Assembly: GCF_013373865.1 (NCBI RefSeq)
Contig: NC_050472.1
Location: 22,291,136-22,355,135, forward strand
DNA length: 64,000 nt
Direction: 5' to 3'
Source of the DNA: Monomorium pharaonis
Lineage: Eukaryota > Arthropoda > Insecta > Hymenoptera > Formicidae
Part shown: piece by piece, positions 26,881-38,374 of the stretch
How positions within the stretch are numbered: the stretch's first letter is position 1
Layout: every line of letters begins with the position of its first letter
Notes under the pieces: generated by a model
What the model was told of the DNA's origin: nothing
Seen by the model: only the letters and a program-made list of their open reading frames with translations
Databases searched by the model: none
Position numbers and translations under genes: made by a program

Positions 26881-27232
26881 TCTGGCGAACTCTTTAGAAA
26901 ATTATTGTACGCGTCCGGAACTGTAGGAAAACTGTGTTAAAGTAAATAGAATTCTCGATATTTGATTAGCATTTCCCGTCAACCCTCAAAATTCAAGTTT
27001 TCCGGAAAATATAATTGTTTAAAAAATGTTTTAATTAATTATATCACCTGAATTCTATAGCAAATTATTGTACGCGTCCGGAACTATATGAGAATTACGT
27101 TAAAATACATAGATATGTCAAAATTCGATTAGCACTTGTCGTGTAGCCTTAGAAATTCAAGTCTTTCGGGCAAAATAATTGTTTAAAAAATGTTTTAATT
27201 AATTATATCACCTGAACTTTATAGAAACATAT
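26881..27232. repeat. Left edge of the satellite: partial plus two diverged monomers
   Basis: The first two full monomers (26906, 163 bp; 27069, 164 bp) differ from the interior consensus at many positions. Both read CGTCCGGAAC where interior monomers read CGTCCCGAAC, and both lack the AGATCT site. The first has GAATTCTCG there and the second ATAGATATGTC. A partial copy (GGCGAACTCTTTAGAAA, 26885 onward) precedes them. Edge monomers that escape homogenisation by unequal exchange usually look like this. Confidence 0.9.
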
Positions 27233-28872
27233 TGTACGCGTCCCGAACTATATGAGAATTACGTTAAAATAAATAGATCTGTCGATATTCAAATAGCACT
27301 TGACGTGTAGCCTTAGAAATTCAAGTTTTTCGGGCAAAATAATTGTTTAAAAAATGTTCTAATTAATTATATCACATGAACTTTATAGAAACATATTGTA
27401 CGCGTCCCGAACTATATGAGAATTACGTTAAAATAATTAGATCTGTCGATATTCGATTAGCACTTGTCGTGTAGCCTTAGAAATTCAAGTTTTTCAAGCA
27501 AAATAATTGTTTAAAAAATGTTCTAATTAATTATATCACCGGAACTTTACAGAAACATATTGTACGCGTCCCGAACTATATGAGAATTACGTTAAAATAA
27601 TTAGATCTCTCGATATTCGATTAGCACTTGTCGTGTAGCCTTAGAAATTCAAGTTTTTCAAGCATAATAATCGTTTAAAAAATGTTCTAATTAATTATAT
27701 CACCGGAACTTTACAGAAACATATTGTACGCGTCCCGAACTATATGAGAATTACGTTAAAATAATTAGATCTGTCGATATTCGATTAGCATTTGTCGTGT
27801 AGACTTAGAAATTCAAGTTTTTCAAGCAAAATAATTGTTTAAAAAATGTTCTAATTAATTATATCACCGGAACTTTACAGAAACATATTGTAAGCGTCCC
27901 GAACTATATGAGAATTACGTTAAAATAATTAGATCTGTCGATATTCGATTAGCACTTGTCGTGTAGCCTTAGAAATTCAAGTTTTTCAGACATAATAATT
28001 GTTTAAAAAATGTTCTAATTAATTATATCACCGGAACTTTACAGAAACATATTGTACGCGTCCCGAACTATATGAGAATTACGTTAAAATAATTAGATCT
28101 GTCGATATTCGATTAGCACTTGTCGTGTAGCCTTAGAAATTCAAGTTTTTCAAGCATAATAATTGTTTAAAAAATGTTCTAATTAATTATATCATCTGAA
28201 CTTTATAGAAACATATTGTACGCGTCCCGATCTATATGAGAATTACGTTAAAATAATTAGATCTGTCGATATTCGATTAGCACTTGTCGTGTAGCCTTAG
28301 AAATTCAAGTTTTTCAAGCAAAATAATTGTTTAAAAAATGTTCTAATTAATTATATCACCTAAACTTTATAGAAACATATTGTACGCGTCCCGAACTATA
28401 TGAGAATTACGTTAAAATAATTAGATCTGTCGATATTCGATTAGCACTTGTCGTGTAGCCTTAGAAATTCAAGTTTTTCAAGCATAATAATTGTTTAAAA
28501 AATGTTCTAATTAATTATATCACCGGAACTTTATAGAAACATATTGTACGCGTCCCGAACTATATGAGAATTACGTTAAAATACATAGATCTGTCGATAT
28601 TCGATTAGCACTTGTCGTGTAGCCTCAAAAATTCAAGTTTTTTGGGCAAAATAATTGTTTAAAAAATGTTTTAATTGATTATATAACCTGAACTTTATAG
28701 AAACATATTGTAAGCGTCCCGAACTATATGAGAATTACGTTAAAATAATTAGATCTGTCGATATTCGATTAGCACTTGTCGTGTAGCCTTAAAAATTCAA
28801 GTTTTTCAAGCATAATAATTGTTTAAAAAATGTTCTAATTAATTATATCACCGGAACTTTACAGAAACATAT
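27233..28872. repeat. Ten-monomer block, copy 1 of an 18-monomer duplication
   Basis: These ten monomers carry a series of private variants in fixed order: TTCAAATAGC at 27233, AGATCTCTCG at 27561, GCATTTGTC with GTAGACTT at 27725, TAAGCG at 27889, ATCATCTG at the end of 28053, CCCGATCTA at 28217, and ACATAG at 28545. The same series recurs starting at 30185, exactly 2,952 bp (18 x 164) downstream. Confidence 0.93.
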
Positions 28873-29856
28873 TGTACGCGTCCCGAACTATATGAGAATT
28901 ACGTTAAAATAATTAGATCTGTCGATATTCGATTAGCACTTGTCGTGTAGCCTTAAAAATTCAAGTTTTTCAAGCATAATAATTGTTTAAAAAATGTTCT
29001 AATTAATTATATCACCGGAACTTTATAGAAACATATTGTACGCGTCCCGAACTATATGAGAATTACGTTAAAATAATTAGATCTGTCGATATTCGATTAG
29101 CACTTGTCGTGTAGCCTTAGAAATTCAAGTTTTTCAAGCATAATAATTGTTTAAAAAATGTTCTAATTAATTATATCACCGGAACTTTATAGAAACATAT
29201 TGTACGCGTCCCGAACTATATGAGAATTACGTTAAAATACATAGATCTGTCGATATTCGATTAGCACTTGTCGTGTAGCCTCAAAAATTCAAGTTTTTTG
29301 GGCAAAATAATTGTTTAAAAAATGTTTTAATTGATTATATAACCTGAACTTTATAGAAACATATTGTAAGCGTCCCGAACTATATGAGAATTACGTTAAA
29401 ATAATTAGATCTGTCGATATTCGATTAGCACTTGTCGTGTAGCCTTAGAAATTCAAGTTTTTCAAGCATAATAATTGTTTAAAAAATGTTCTAATTAATT
29501 ATATCACCGGAACTTTACAGAAACATATTGTACGCGTCCCGAACTATATGAGAATTACGTTAAAATAATTAGATCTGTCGATATTCGATTAGCACTTGTC
29601 GTGTAGCCTTAGAAATTCAAGTTTTTCAAGCATAATAATTGTTTAAAAAATGTTCTAATTAATTATATCACCGGAACTTTACAGAAACATATTGTACGCG
29701 TCCCGAACTATATGAGAATTACGTTAAAATAATTAGATCTGTCGATATTCGATTAGCACTTGTCGTGTAGCCTTAGAAATTCAAGTTTTTCAAGCATAAT
29801 AATTGTTTAAAAAATGTTCTAATTAATTATATCATCTGAACTTTATAGAAACATAT
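28545..29856. repeat. Higher-order repeat, two copies of a 4-monomer (656 bp) unit
   Basis: Monomers at 28545 and 29201 both carry ACATAGATCT, CCTCAAAAATTC, TTTTTTGGGC and TTGATTATATAACC, a haplotype absent from their neighbours. Each is followed by a monomer with TAAGCG in place of TACGCG (28709, 29365), then by two ordinary monomers. The spacing between the two marked monomers is exactly 656 bp. The first unit has CCTTAAAAATT in its second and third monomers; the second has CCTTAGAAATT, so the copies are not identical. Confidence 0.92.
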
Positions 29857-30184
29857 TGTACGCGTCCCGATCTATATGAGAATTACGTTAAAATAATTAG
29901 ATCTGTCGATATTCGATTAGCACTTGTCGTGTAGCCTTAGAAATTCAAGTTTTTCAAGCAAAATAATTGTTTAAAAAATGTTCTAATTAATTATATCACC
30001 TAAACTTTATAGAAACATATTGTACGCGTCCCGAACTATATGAGAATTACGTTAAAATAATTAGATCTGTCGATATTCGATTAGCACTTGTCGTGTAGCC
30101 TTAGAAATTCAAGTTTTTCAAGCATAATAATTGTTTAAAAAATGTTCTAATTAATTATATCACCGGAACTTTATAGAAACATAT

Positions 30185-31823
30185 TGTACGCGTCCCGAAC
30201 TATATGAGAATTACGTTAAAATAAATAGATCTGTCGATATTCAAATAGCACTTGACGTGTAGCCTTAGAAATTCAAGTTTTTCGGGCAAAATAATTGTTT
30301 AAAAAATGTTCTAATTAATTATATCACATGAACTTTATAGAAACATATTGTACGCGTCCCGAACTATATGAGAATTACGTTAAAATAATTAGATCTGTCG
30401 ATATTCGATTAGCACTTGTCGTGTAGCCTTAGAAATTCAAGTTTTTCAAGCAAAATAATTGTTTAAAAAATGTTCTAATTAATTATATCACCGGAACTTT
30501 ACAGAAACATATTGTACGCGTCCCGAACTATATGAGAATTACGTTAAAATAATTAGATCTCTCGATATTCGATTAGCACTTGTCGTGTAGCCTTAGAAAT
30601 TCAAGTTTTTCAAGCATAATAATTGTTTAAAAAATGTTCTAATTAATTATATCACTGGAACTTTACAGAAACATATTGTACGCGTCCCGAACTATATGAG
30701 AATTACGTTAAAATAATTAGATCTGTCGATATTCGATTAGCATTTGTCGTGTAGACTTAGAAATTCAAGTTTTTCAAGCAAAATAATTGTTTAAAAAATG
30801 TTCTAATTAATTATATCACCGGAACTTTACAGAAACATATTGTAAGCGTCCCGAACTATATGAGAATTACGTTAAAATAATTAGATCTGTCGATATTCGA
30901 TTAGCACTTGTCGTGTAGCCTTAGAAATTCAAGTTTTTCAAGCATAATAATTGTTTAAAAAATGTTCTAATTAATTATATCACCGGAACTTTACAGAAAC
31001 ATATTGTACGCGTCCCGAACTATATGAGAATTACGTTAAAATAATTAGATCTGTCGATATTCGATTAGCACTTGTCGTGTAGCCTTAGAAATTCAAGTTT
31101 TTCAAGCATAATAATTGTTTAAAAAATGTTCTAATTAATTATATCATCTGAACTTTATAGAAACATATTGTACGCGTCCCGATCTATATGAGAATTACGT
31201 TAAAATAATTAGATCTGTCGATATTCGATTAGCACTTGTCGTGTAGCCTTAGAAATTCAAGTTTTTCAAGCAAAATAATTGTTTAAAAAATGTTCTAATT
31301 AATTATATCACCTAAACTTTATAGAAACATATTGTACGCGTCCCGAACTATATGAGAATTACGTTAAAATAATTAGATCTGTCGATATTCGATTAGCACT
31401 TGTCGTGTAGCCTAGAAATTCAAGTTTTTCAAGCATAATAATTGTTTAAAAAATGTTCTAATTAATTATATCACCGGAACTTTATAGAAACATATTGTAC
31501 GCGTCCCGAACTATATGAGAATTACGTTAAAATACATAGATCTGTCGATATTCGATTAGCACTTGTCGTGTAGCCTCAAAAATTCAAGTTTTTTGGGCAA
31601 AATAATTGTTTAAAAAATGTTTTAATTGATTATATAACCTGAACTTTATAGAAACATATTGTAAGCGTCCCGAACTATATGAGAATTACGTTAAAATAAT
31701 TAGATCTGTCGATATTCGATTAGCACTTGTCGTGTAGCCTTAAAAATTCAAGTTTTTCAAGCATAATAATTGTTTAAAAAATGTTCTAATTAATTATATC
31801 ACCGGAACTTTACAGAAACATAT
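30185..31823. repeat. Ten-monomer block, copy 2 of the 18-monomer duplication
   Basis: This block repeats the variant order of 27233-28872 monomer by monomer. A few point differences are visible: AATAATTG against AATAATCG in the third monomer, CAAGCA against CAGACA in the fifth, and one base lost near 31412 (CCTAGAAATT for CCTTAGAAATT). Beyond it the two copies diverge: after 31823 the array continues with pure 4-monomer units. The ATCATCTG/CCCGATCTA pair occurs a third time at 29693/29857, so exchange points lie inside the array. Confidence 0.93.
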
Positions 31824-34119
31824 TGTACGCGTCCCGAACTATATGAGAATTACGTTAAAATAATTAGATCTGTCGATATTCGATTAGCACTTGTCGTGTA
31901 GCCTTAGAAATTCAAGTTTTTCAAGCATAATAATTGTTTAAAAAATGTTCTAATTAATTATATCACCGGAACTTTATAGAAACATATTGTACGCGTCCCG
32001 AACTATATGAGAATTACGTTAAAATAATTAGATCTGTCGATATTCGATTAGCACTTGTCGTGTAGCCTTAGAAATTCAAGTTTTTCAAGCATAATAATTG
32101 TTTAAAAAATGTTCTAATTAATTATATCACCGGAACTTTATAGAAACATATTGTACGCGTCCCGAACTATATGAGAATTACGTTAAAATACATAGATCTG
32201 TCGATATTCGATTAGCACTTGTCGTGTAGCCTCAAAAATTCAAGTTTTTTGGGCAAAATAATTGTTTAAAAAATGTTTTAATTGATTATATAACCTGAAC
32301 TTTATAGAAACATATTGTAAGCGTCCCGAACTATATGAGAATTACGTTAAAATAATTAGATCTGTCGATATTCGATTAGCACTTGTCGTGTAGCCTTAGA
32401 AATTCAAGTTTTTCAAGCATAATAATTGTTTAAAAAATGTTCTAATTAATTATATCACCGGAACTTTACAGAAACATATTGTACGCGTCCCGAACTATAT
32501 GAGAATTACGTTAAAATAATTAGATCTGTCGATATTCGATTAGCACTTGTCGTGTAGCCTTAGAAATTCAAGTTTTTCAAGCATAATAATTGTTTAAAAA
32601 ATGTTCTAATTAATTATATCACCGGAACTTTATAGAAACACATTGTACGCGTCCCGAACTATATGAGAATTACGTTAAAATAATTAGATCTGTCGATATT
32701 CGATTAGCACTTGTCGTGTAGCCTTAGAAATTCAAGTTTTTCAAGCATAATAATTGTTTAAAAAATGTTCTAATTAATTATATCACCGGAACTTTATAGA
32801 AACATATTGTACGCGTCCCGAACTATATGAGAATTACGTTAAAATACATAGATCTGTCGATATTCGATTAGCACTTGTCGTGTAGCCTCAAAAATTCAAG
32901 TTTTTTGGGCAAAATAATTGTTTAAAAAATGTTTTAATTGATTATATAACCTGAACTTTATAGAAACATATTGTAAGCGTCCCGAACTATATGAGAATTA
33001 CGTTAAAATAATTAGATCTGTCGATATTCGATTAGCACTTGTCGTGTAGCCTTAGAAATTCAAGTTTTTCAAGCATAATAATTGTTTAAAAAATGTTCTA
33101 ATTAATTATATCACCGGAACTTTACAGAAACATATTGTACGCGTCCCGAACTATATGAGAATTACGTTAAAATAATTAGATCTGTCGATATTCGATTAGC
33201 ACTTGTCGTGTAGCCTTAGAAATTCAAGTTTTTCAAGCATAATAATTGTTTAAAAAATGTTCTAATTAATTATATCACCGGAACTTTATAGAAACATATT
33301 GTACGCGTCCCGAACTATATGAGAATTACGTTAAAATAATTAGATCTGTCGATATTCGATTAGCACTTGTCGTGTAGCCTTAGAAATTCAAGTTTTTCAA
33401 GCATAATAATTGTTTAAAAAATGTTCTAATTAATTATATCACCTGAACTTTATAGAAACATATTGTACGCGTCCCGAACTATATGAGAATTACGTTAAAA
33501 TACATAGATCTGTCGATATTCGATTAGCACTTGTCGTGTAGCCTCAAAAATTCAAGTTTTTTGGGCAAAATAATTGTTTAAAAAATGTTTTAATTAATTA
33601 TATCACCTGAACTTTATAGAAACATATTGTAAGCGTCCCGAACTATATGAGAATTACGTTAAAATAATTAGATCTGTCGATATTCGATTAGCACTTGTCG
33701 TGTAGCCTTAGAAATTCAAGTTTTTCAAGCATAATAATTGTTTAAAAAATGTTCTAATTAATTATATCACCGGAACTTTACAGAAACATATTGTACGCGT
33801 CCCGAACTATATGAGAATTACGTTAAAATAATTAGATCTGTCGATATTCGATTAGCACTTGTCGTGTAGCCTTAGAAATTCAAGTTTTTCAAGCATAATA
33901 ATTGTTTAAAAAATGTTCTAATTAATTATATCACCGGAACTTTATAGAAACATATTGTACGCGTCCCGAACTATATGAGAATTACGTTAAAATAAATAGA
34001 TCTGTCGATATTCAAATAGCACTTGACGTGTAGCCTTAGAAATTCAAGTTTTTCAAGCAAAATAATTGTTTAAAAAATGTTCTAATTAATTATATCACCG
34101 GAACTTTACAGAAACATAT
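31496..34119. repeat. Higher-order repeat, four consecutive copies of the 656-bp unit
   Basis: The marked monomer (ACATAG, CCTCAAAA, TTTTTTGGGC) begins at 31496, 32152, 32808 and 33464, spaced 656 bp each time. Each is followed by the TAAGCG monomer (31660, 32316, 32972, 33628). The last unit ends in a monomer of another class (33956, with TTCAAATAGC and TTGACGTG). Its first monomer also ends in TTAATTATATCACC rather than the TTGATTATATAACC seen in the other copies. This block is the most regular part of the array and is probably the most recently amplified. Confidence 0.93.
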
Positions 34120-34447
34120 TGTACGCGTCCCAAACTATATGAGAATTACGTTCAAATAAATAGATCTGTCGATATTCGATTAGCACTTGTCGTGTAGCCT
34201 TAGAAATTCAAGTTTTTCAAGCAAAATAATTGTTTAAAAAATGTTTTAATTAATTATATCACCGGAACTTTACAGAAACATATTGTACGCGTCCCGAACT
34301 ATATGAGAATTTCGTTAAAATAAATAGATCTGTCAATATTCGAATAGCACTTGACGTGTAGCCTTAGAAATTCAAGTTTTTCGGGCAAAATAATTGTTTA
34401 AAAAATGTTTTAATTAATTATATTACCGGAACTCTTTAGAAATTTAT

Positions 34448-34611
34448 TGTACGCGTCCGGAACTATATAAGAATTCCGTTAAAATAAATAGAACTGTCGA
34501 TATTCAATTAGCACTTCACGTCCAGCTTTCAAAATTCAAGTTTTCCGGGCAAAATAATTTTAAAAAAAATGTTTTTATTAATTACAACACCATAACTTTT
34601 TTAAAAACTAT
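34448..34611. repeat. Right edge monomer, diverged
   Basis: The last recognisable monomer reads CGTCCGGAAC and lacks the AGATCT site (ATAGAACTGTC). It has AAAATTCAAG with TTTTCCGGGC, like the left-edge monomers and unlike the interior. Homology fades after TTTTTAAAAACTATTG. The next bases, ACACACGTTTAATCGG, are not satellite. Confidence 0.9.
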
Positions 34612-34699
34612 TGACACACGTTTAATCGGCATCGCGGAAAAGCGACAACAATATTTCGAGAGATGCGAGTATCGATGCCATGCCCTTTTTTAGAAAGAA

Positions 34700-34790
34700 T
34701 TCTTCTCCCCCCCCTTTCTCTCTTTCTCTCTCTCTCTCTTTCTCTTCGTCTCGTATATTTTTTATTTGGCTCTTTTTTCTTTTTCCCTGA
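34700..34790. repeat. Pyrimidine-rich tract right of the satellite
   Basis: TTCTTCTCCCCCCCCTTTCTC followed by CT repeats to about 34745, then TTTTTTATTTGGCTC and T-rich sequence. It mirrors the pyrimidine-rich segment on the left side of the array. Confidence 0.85.
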
Positions 34791-34827
34791 TTTCTTGTAA
34801 TTATTTCAATCAGCTATCAAAAGTGAC

Positions 34828-34883
34828 AGTTTGACAGCTGAAAATGACACGAAGTAGTTTGACAGCTGGAAATGACACGAAGT
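34828..34883. repeat. 28-bp tandem duplication
   Basis: Two adjacent 28-bp copies beginning AGTTTGACAGCTG, each containing AATGACACGAAGT, with one mismatch (GCTGAAAAT against GCTGGAAAT). They lie about 220 bp right of the satellite. Confidence 0.95.
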
Positions 34884-37503
34884 GAAGACAGTCACAACGC
34901 ACTTAACAACTTTATAGCGAGACAGCCAATCAGCATCTCGGAAAAGCGGCAACAATAAATTCGATTCGATTTAACATCTCCTTTTTTAGATAGGAATAAA
35001 CTGTATTTAGAATTGCGTCTCGTAATTTTAATTTAGAATTCAATGTCGTAATTTTAACGACACGGTTATTTTCCTACAAAGATGTAAGATTCCAGTTCTG
35101 TGTAACTAGTACAGCATTCGTTATGTAACACTCCTAACAACCACATTTACATTTAATAAAATTCTTGCTAGGCAAGAAGCTACAATTAATTTATAATCCT
35201 GCGACCCTTTAATTACATAAAGGTAGCGTGCTCTTTTGCGACTTATAAAAATTTAAAGCGATTTTTTTAATCTCGAAGCGCCTCCATATTTTATTCTGCA
35301 TCACTGGAAACGCAAAGCACGTAAGAATATTAAAATTTTAGCTTGCTGCAATTTGCGCTGGACGAACGCGAGAGGAAAGAAACTGGAGCAATGACTGGCA
35401 CAATGAAAATACGGCGTAACTTCGTAGACGGGCACGACGCTGTGCTTGCGTCGAAGAAAGTTGAAGCGCTCAATTTGAATATACAGCCAAGCGTATCATA
35501 TACAGCGAAAACGTGCTTGTAATTTGTATATGCTTTGCATTTATTAATTTTTACGGTGGACGAGTGTCCACCTACATTTCGTGAGATGAATCGCACGCGA
35601 AGCTTTACGATACAATAGTGGCGAAATGTGATTTCATCCGCGCGCGCTGCATACGATACGATACGCACATAAATATAATATGTTTGTTATTAGTAATATA
35701 TTGTACGTACGGATTGTCACTGTTCATTTAAATATCTAATAATCGTGCTCTGGAGGATCGGAAATGTTTGATTATTAAATCGGATTTGCATTCAGACAAG
35801 TTCATCTAATTAAACCGAGATACGTTGCCCAATAATGAAATAGCTTCTGTATGAAGCTCATACTGACATAGTAACAGATTTCATGCACGGCTTATTCTGT
35901 TTCTGATGGATCCTAAATGGTCTAAGAGCTTAATACCATTCAGTAAGATGTCTGAGCAATCTGACACAATCAATTTACAGTATACTGCATCGTACAAAGA
36001 TCATGACGTATTGCATATGTAGTGGAAGAGCTTGGAGGATAATCCGGAAAATTGATACTGCACAGAATCTATTAAGAAAATTACATCAAAATACCGTTCC
36101 CTGGAATGTATTCAATCAATTCGATCATTATATTGGGTCTTTTCACAGACCATCGAAACGATTATTTCATTCATTACGCGTATTAAATGCGAATCTAATT
36201 ATAAGGCTTCAATGATTTTGCAGCCGTACGACGAATGCGTCATTGGTACTCGACGATACGCGTACCTGGTGTAATAATGTCGCTAATTAATTCGCAAGAC
36301 GCAGGCCGCAAGTAATGGGTAGCGTGCGCGCTCGTAACTATTACACAAGCGGCACGCGGTATTTCACGTCGGCTCGAGTGCGGCCGCGGTCGGGCGCGTC
36401 CGTGGCTTTGGTATGAGGCATGGGGTCAATTTGTAACGCATGCACGAAAAAAAAGAAAAACAAAGGGATGAGCGACGATGGTAGTGGCCGCCGTGACGCA
36501 GAAGAGCTACGACCGGTGAAAAAGTGACCACCGTGCTCGAAGCTGTGCTTGGTCCATGTTTCCGCTTGAGCGCGGATTTCAAGAATCACCTGCCGAACAA
36601 ATTCGAAAATGGAGCAGACATCAGAGTCTTATCGATTTATTGGATCGCTAGCATGGACAAAACGGCTCCAGCAAATGGAAAAATCTTTAAATATTCAAAC
36701 GACACTGGCGACGCATGGTGAAGAGGGTTTGTATCGTCCTAATGTACTATATCTGTATTATTTATACAGATGAAAATCACACGTATACCGACAGTGAAAT
36801 TTAATTCGCAGTGTTATTTAATTAGTGAAATTAAATACCAATTTCCAAATAGTTTAATACCGAGGTGCTTACTCAATTTTTATAAAGGAATTCCTTGAGA
36901 AGTTTGGATTTTTTAGAAATTTTATTCAAAATTTTAGATAAGATTATTTAATGCAAAACATTTTTTAATAAATTTATTTTATTATACCTTTTAATAATAT
37001 TATTACAAAAAAGCTACTTAAGTTTTAAATATTAAAAATAAAATTTTGAAAGTACTAATTTATTAAAAAAGTATTTTAAAAAGTAATATAAATTAAATAT
37101 AAATATATGTCTGTGCAATAGACGTATCCAATTCACCGAAAGTACAGAATTTGAAAAAATATATATATGCATTTGCATACTAACGTGCGCAATAAAGATA
37201 AAATTATGTTAAAATTATATCTTAATATGCTTGGCGAAAATTGTTCATCAAATATATAGTTAAACTTTATTGAACGCCTGTATTGGGTATTTTTGAATAA
37301 AGAAACTTCTGAAGGATCGTGGAAGATGCGATGTGCAGCATACTACGTTTAACGAGTATAAACCAGGGCGCGCTTAAATCTTTCCGGAGTATGAGAGAGA
37401 ATTTCCGGCATTCGACGAAAGTTAATAACGCTTCAACCACCACTGCAACATCAGATTCGTCTAGTAGAAGAGATTTCAGCATTCAAAGCGTTTTTAGTAC
37501 GGT

Positions 37504-37510
<7 letters not shown>

Positions 37511-37539
<29 letters not shown>

Positions 37540-37547
37540 GAGAGAGA
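37511..37547. repeat. A27 homopolymer followed by (GA)n
   Basis: Twenty-seven consecutive A (37511-37537) then GAGAGAGAG. It could be the poly(A) tail of an old retrotransposed copy on the plus strand, but no upstream element body and no target-site duplication were recognised. Confidence 0.9.
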
Positions 37548-38366
37548 AAAAGAACGTAACGCATAAGAAAATCGCACGCGCAGGGATTTAATTTGACGGA
37601 AATTAAAGCAAGGAACATTAATAGTATAGTCAGAGGAGAGAAAGAAAGAGAGAGAAAAGAAGAGATTCATATAAATTCTAATTTGCATTTTTATATCTTC
37701 ATTAACAGCAATATTCCGATTTTATCTCTGCATGGTGATCGATTATGAAATAACGTAAATGCGAAGACTATCGCAATCTTAAATATTGCACGACAGATGA
37801 AACTTCTAACATTGCTATTGCAACAACATTTGGACCGTAGGAATCAATTTTGGGCAGCGAACAAATATTTTTACTGTCCTGACGGCGGGATCCAATTTCT
37901 ACTCTCTCGCGGCTCTGCGGCCGATCCAAGGATTTCCTGCGCATACAAATGCAGTTCGTTGGCGCAGATTTTACGAACATCGATCGCCAGGAGCGGGATC
38001 GTTCCCAGGATCATATCGGGGTAGAGCTCTCGTGACCCTTATTCGCTTTTACCCCGACGAAAATCCACCGCGCTCTCAAGGACTCCTCTGATATATAGGT
38101 ACTCGAGAAGACGGCGAGGGGCACGGATGAAACCTCAGAGATGGGAGGAAAACGCGAGTGAGAGAAGTCTCGGAAAAGGGGGTCCCCGATATTATCTCCG
38201 GCCAGCTCGGGTTTATAGGTTCATGTCGATAGGACACGTCGACGAGGGTGCATCTACACGGGACTCTATCGCTCGTATAAGACGCCTCTCGAGAACGCGC
38301 AGGCATCTGTCACGCTCTCAAACGAACGTAAAAATCACTGCCAGTCGCATTCTTGCGAGAAAAAGA

Positions 38367-38374
<8 letters not shown>

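Larger units (their letters stand above)
26881..34611. repeat. Tandem satellite array, 47 monomers of 164 bp
   Basis: A head-to-tail array read directly from the sequence. I used the landmark TGTACGCG (or its variant TGTAAGCG) as monomer start. Starts fall at 26906, 27069, 27233, 27397, 27561, 27725, 27889 and so on to 34448. That is 46 intervals totalling 7,542 bp, exactly 46 x 164 minus two: the first monomer is 163 bp and one monomer has a single-base deletion near 31412. A partial monomer of about 25 bp precedes the first landmark, and homology stops at about 34611. Each typical monomer carries an ACGCGT (MluI) core, an AGATCT (BglII) site, a TTCAAGTTTTT stretch and a TAATTAATTATATCACC segment. 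The monomer is AT-rich, with its few CpGs concentrated in and near the ACGCGT core. The length is close to one nucleosome plus a short linker, as in many centromeric or heterochromatic satellites. Unique-looking DNA on both sides makes this an interstitial array here. Family identity is not recognised. Confidence 0.97.
34624..34956. repeat. Direct repeat pair at the right satellite junction, 304 bp apart
   Basis: AATCGGCATCGCGGAAAAGC at 34624 and AATCAGCATCTCGGAAAAGC at 34928 start 29-bp segments with three mismatches, both ending ACAACAAT or GCAACAAT. A weaker match (CCTTTTTTAGA) follows each. The interval between them holds a CT-rich tract (34706-34745) and the 28-bp tandem duplication. The pair could be the ends of an inserted element or an old local duplication; I do not recognise it. 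Confidence 0.8.

Noticed and set aside
26881..34611. Periodic array read as a CRISPR array
   Set aside because: There are no unique spacers: the whole 164-bp period is repeated, and the context is eukaryotic.
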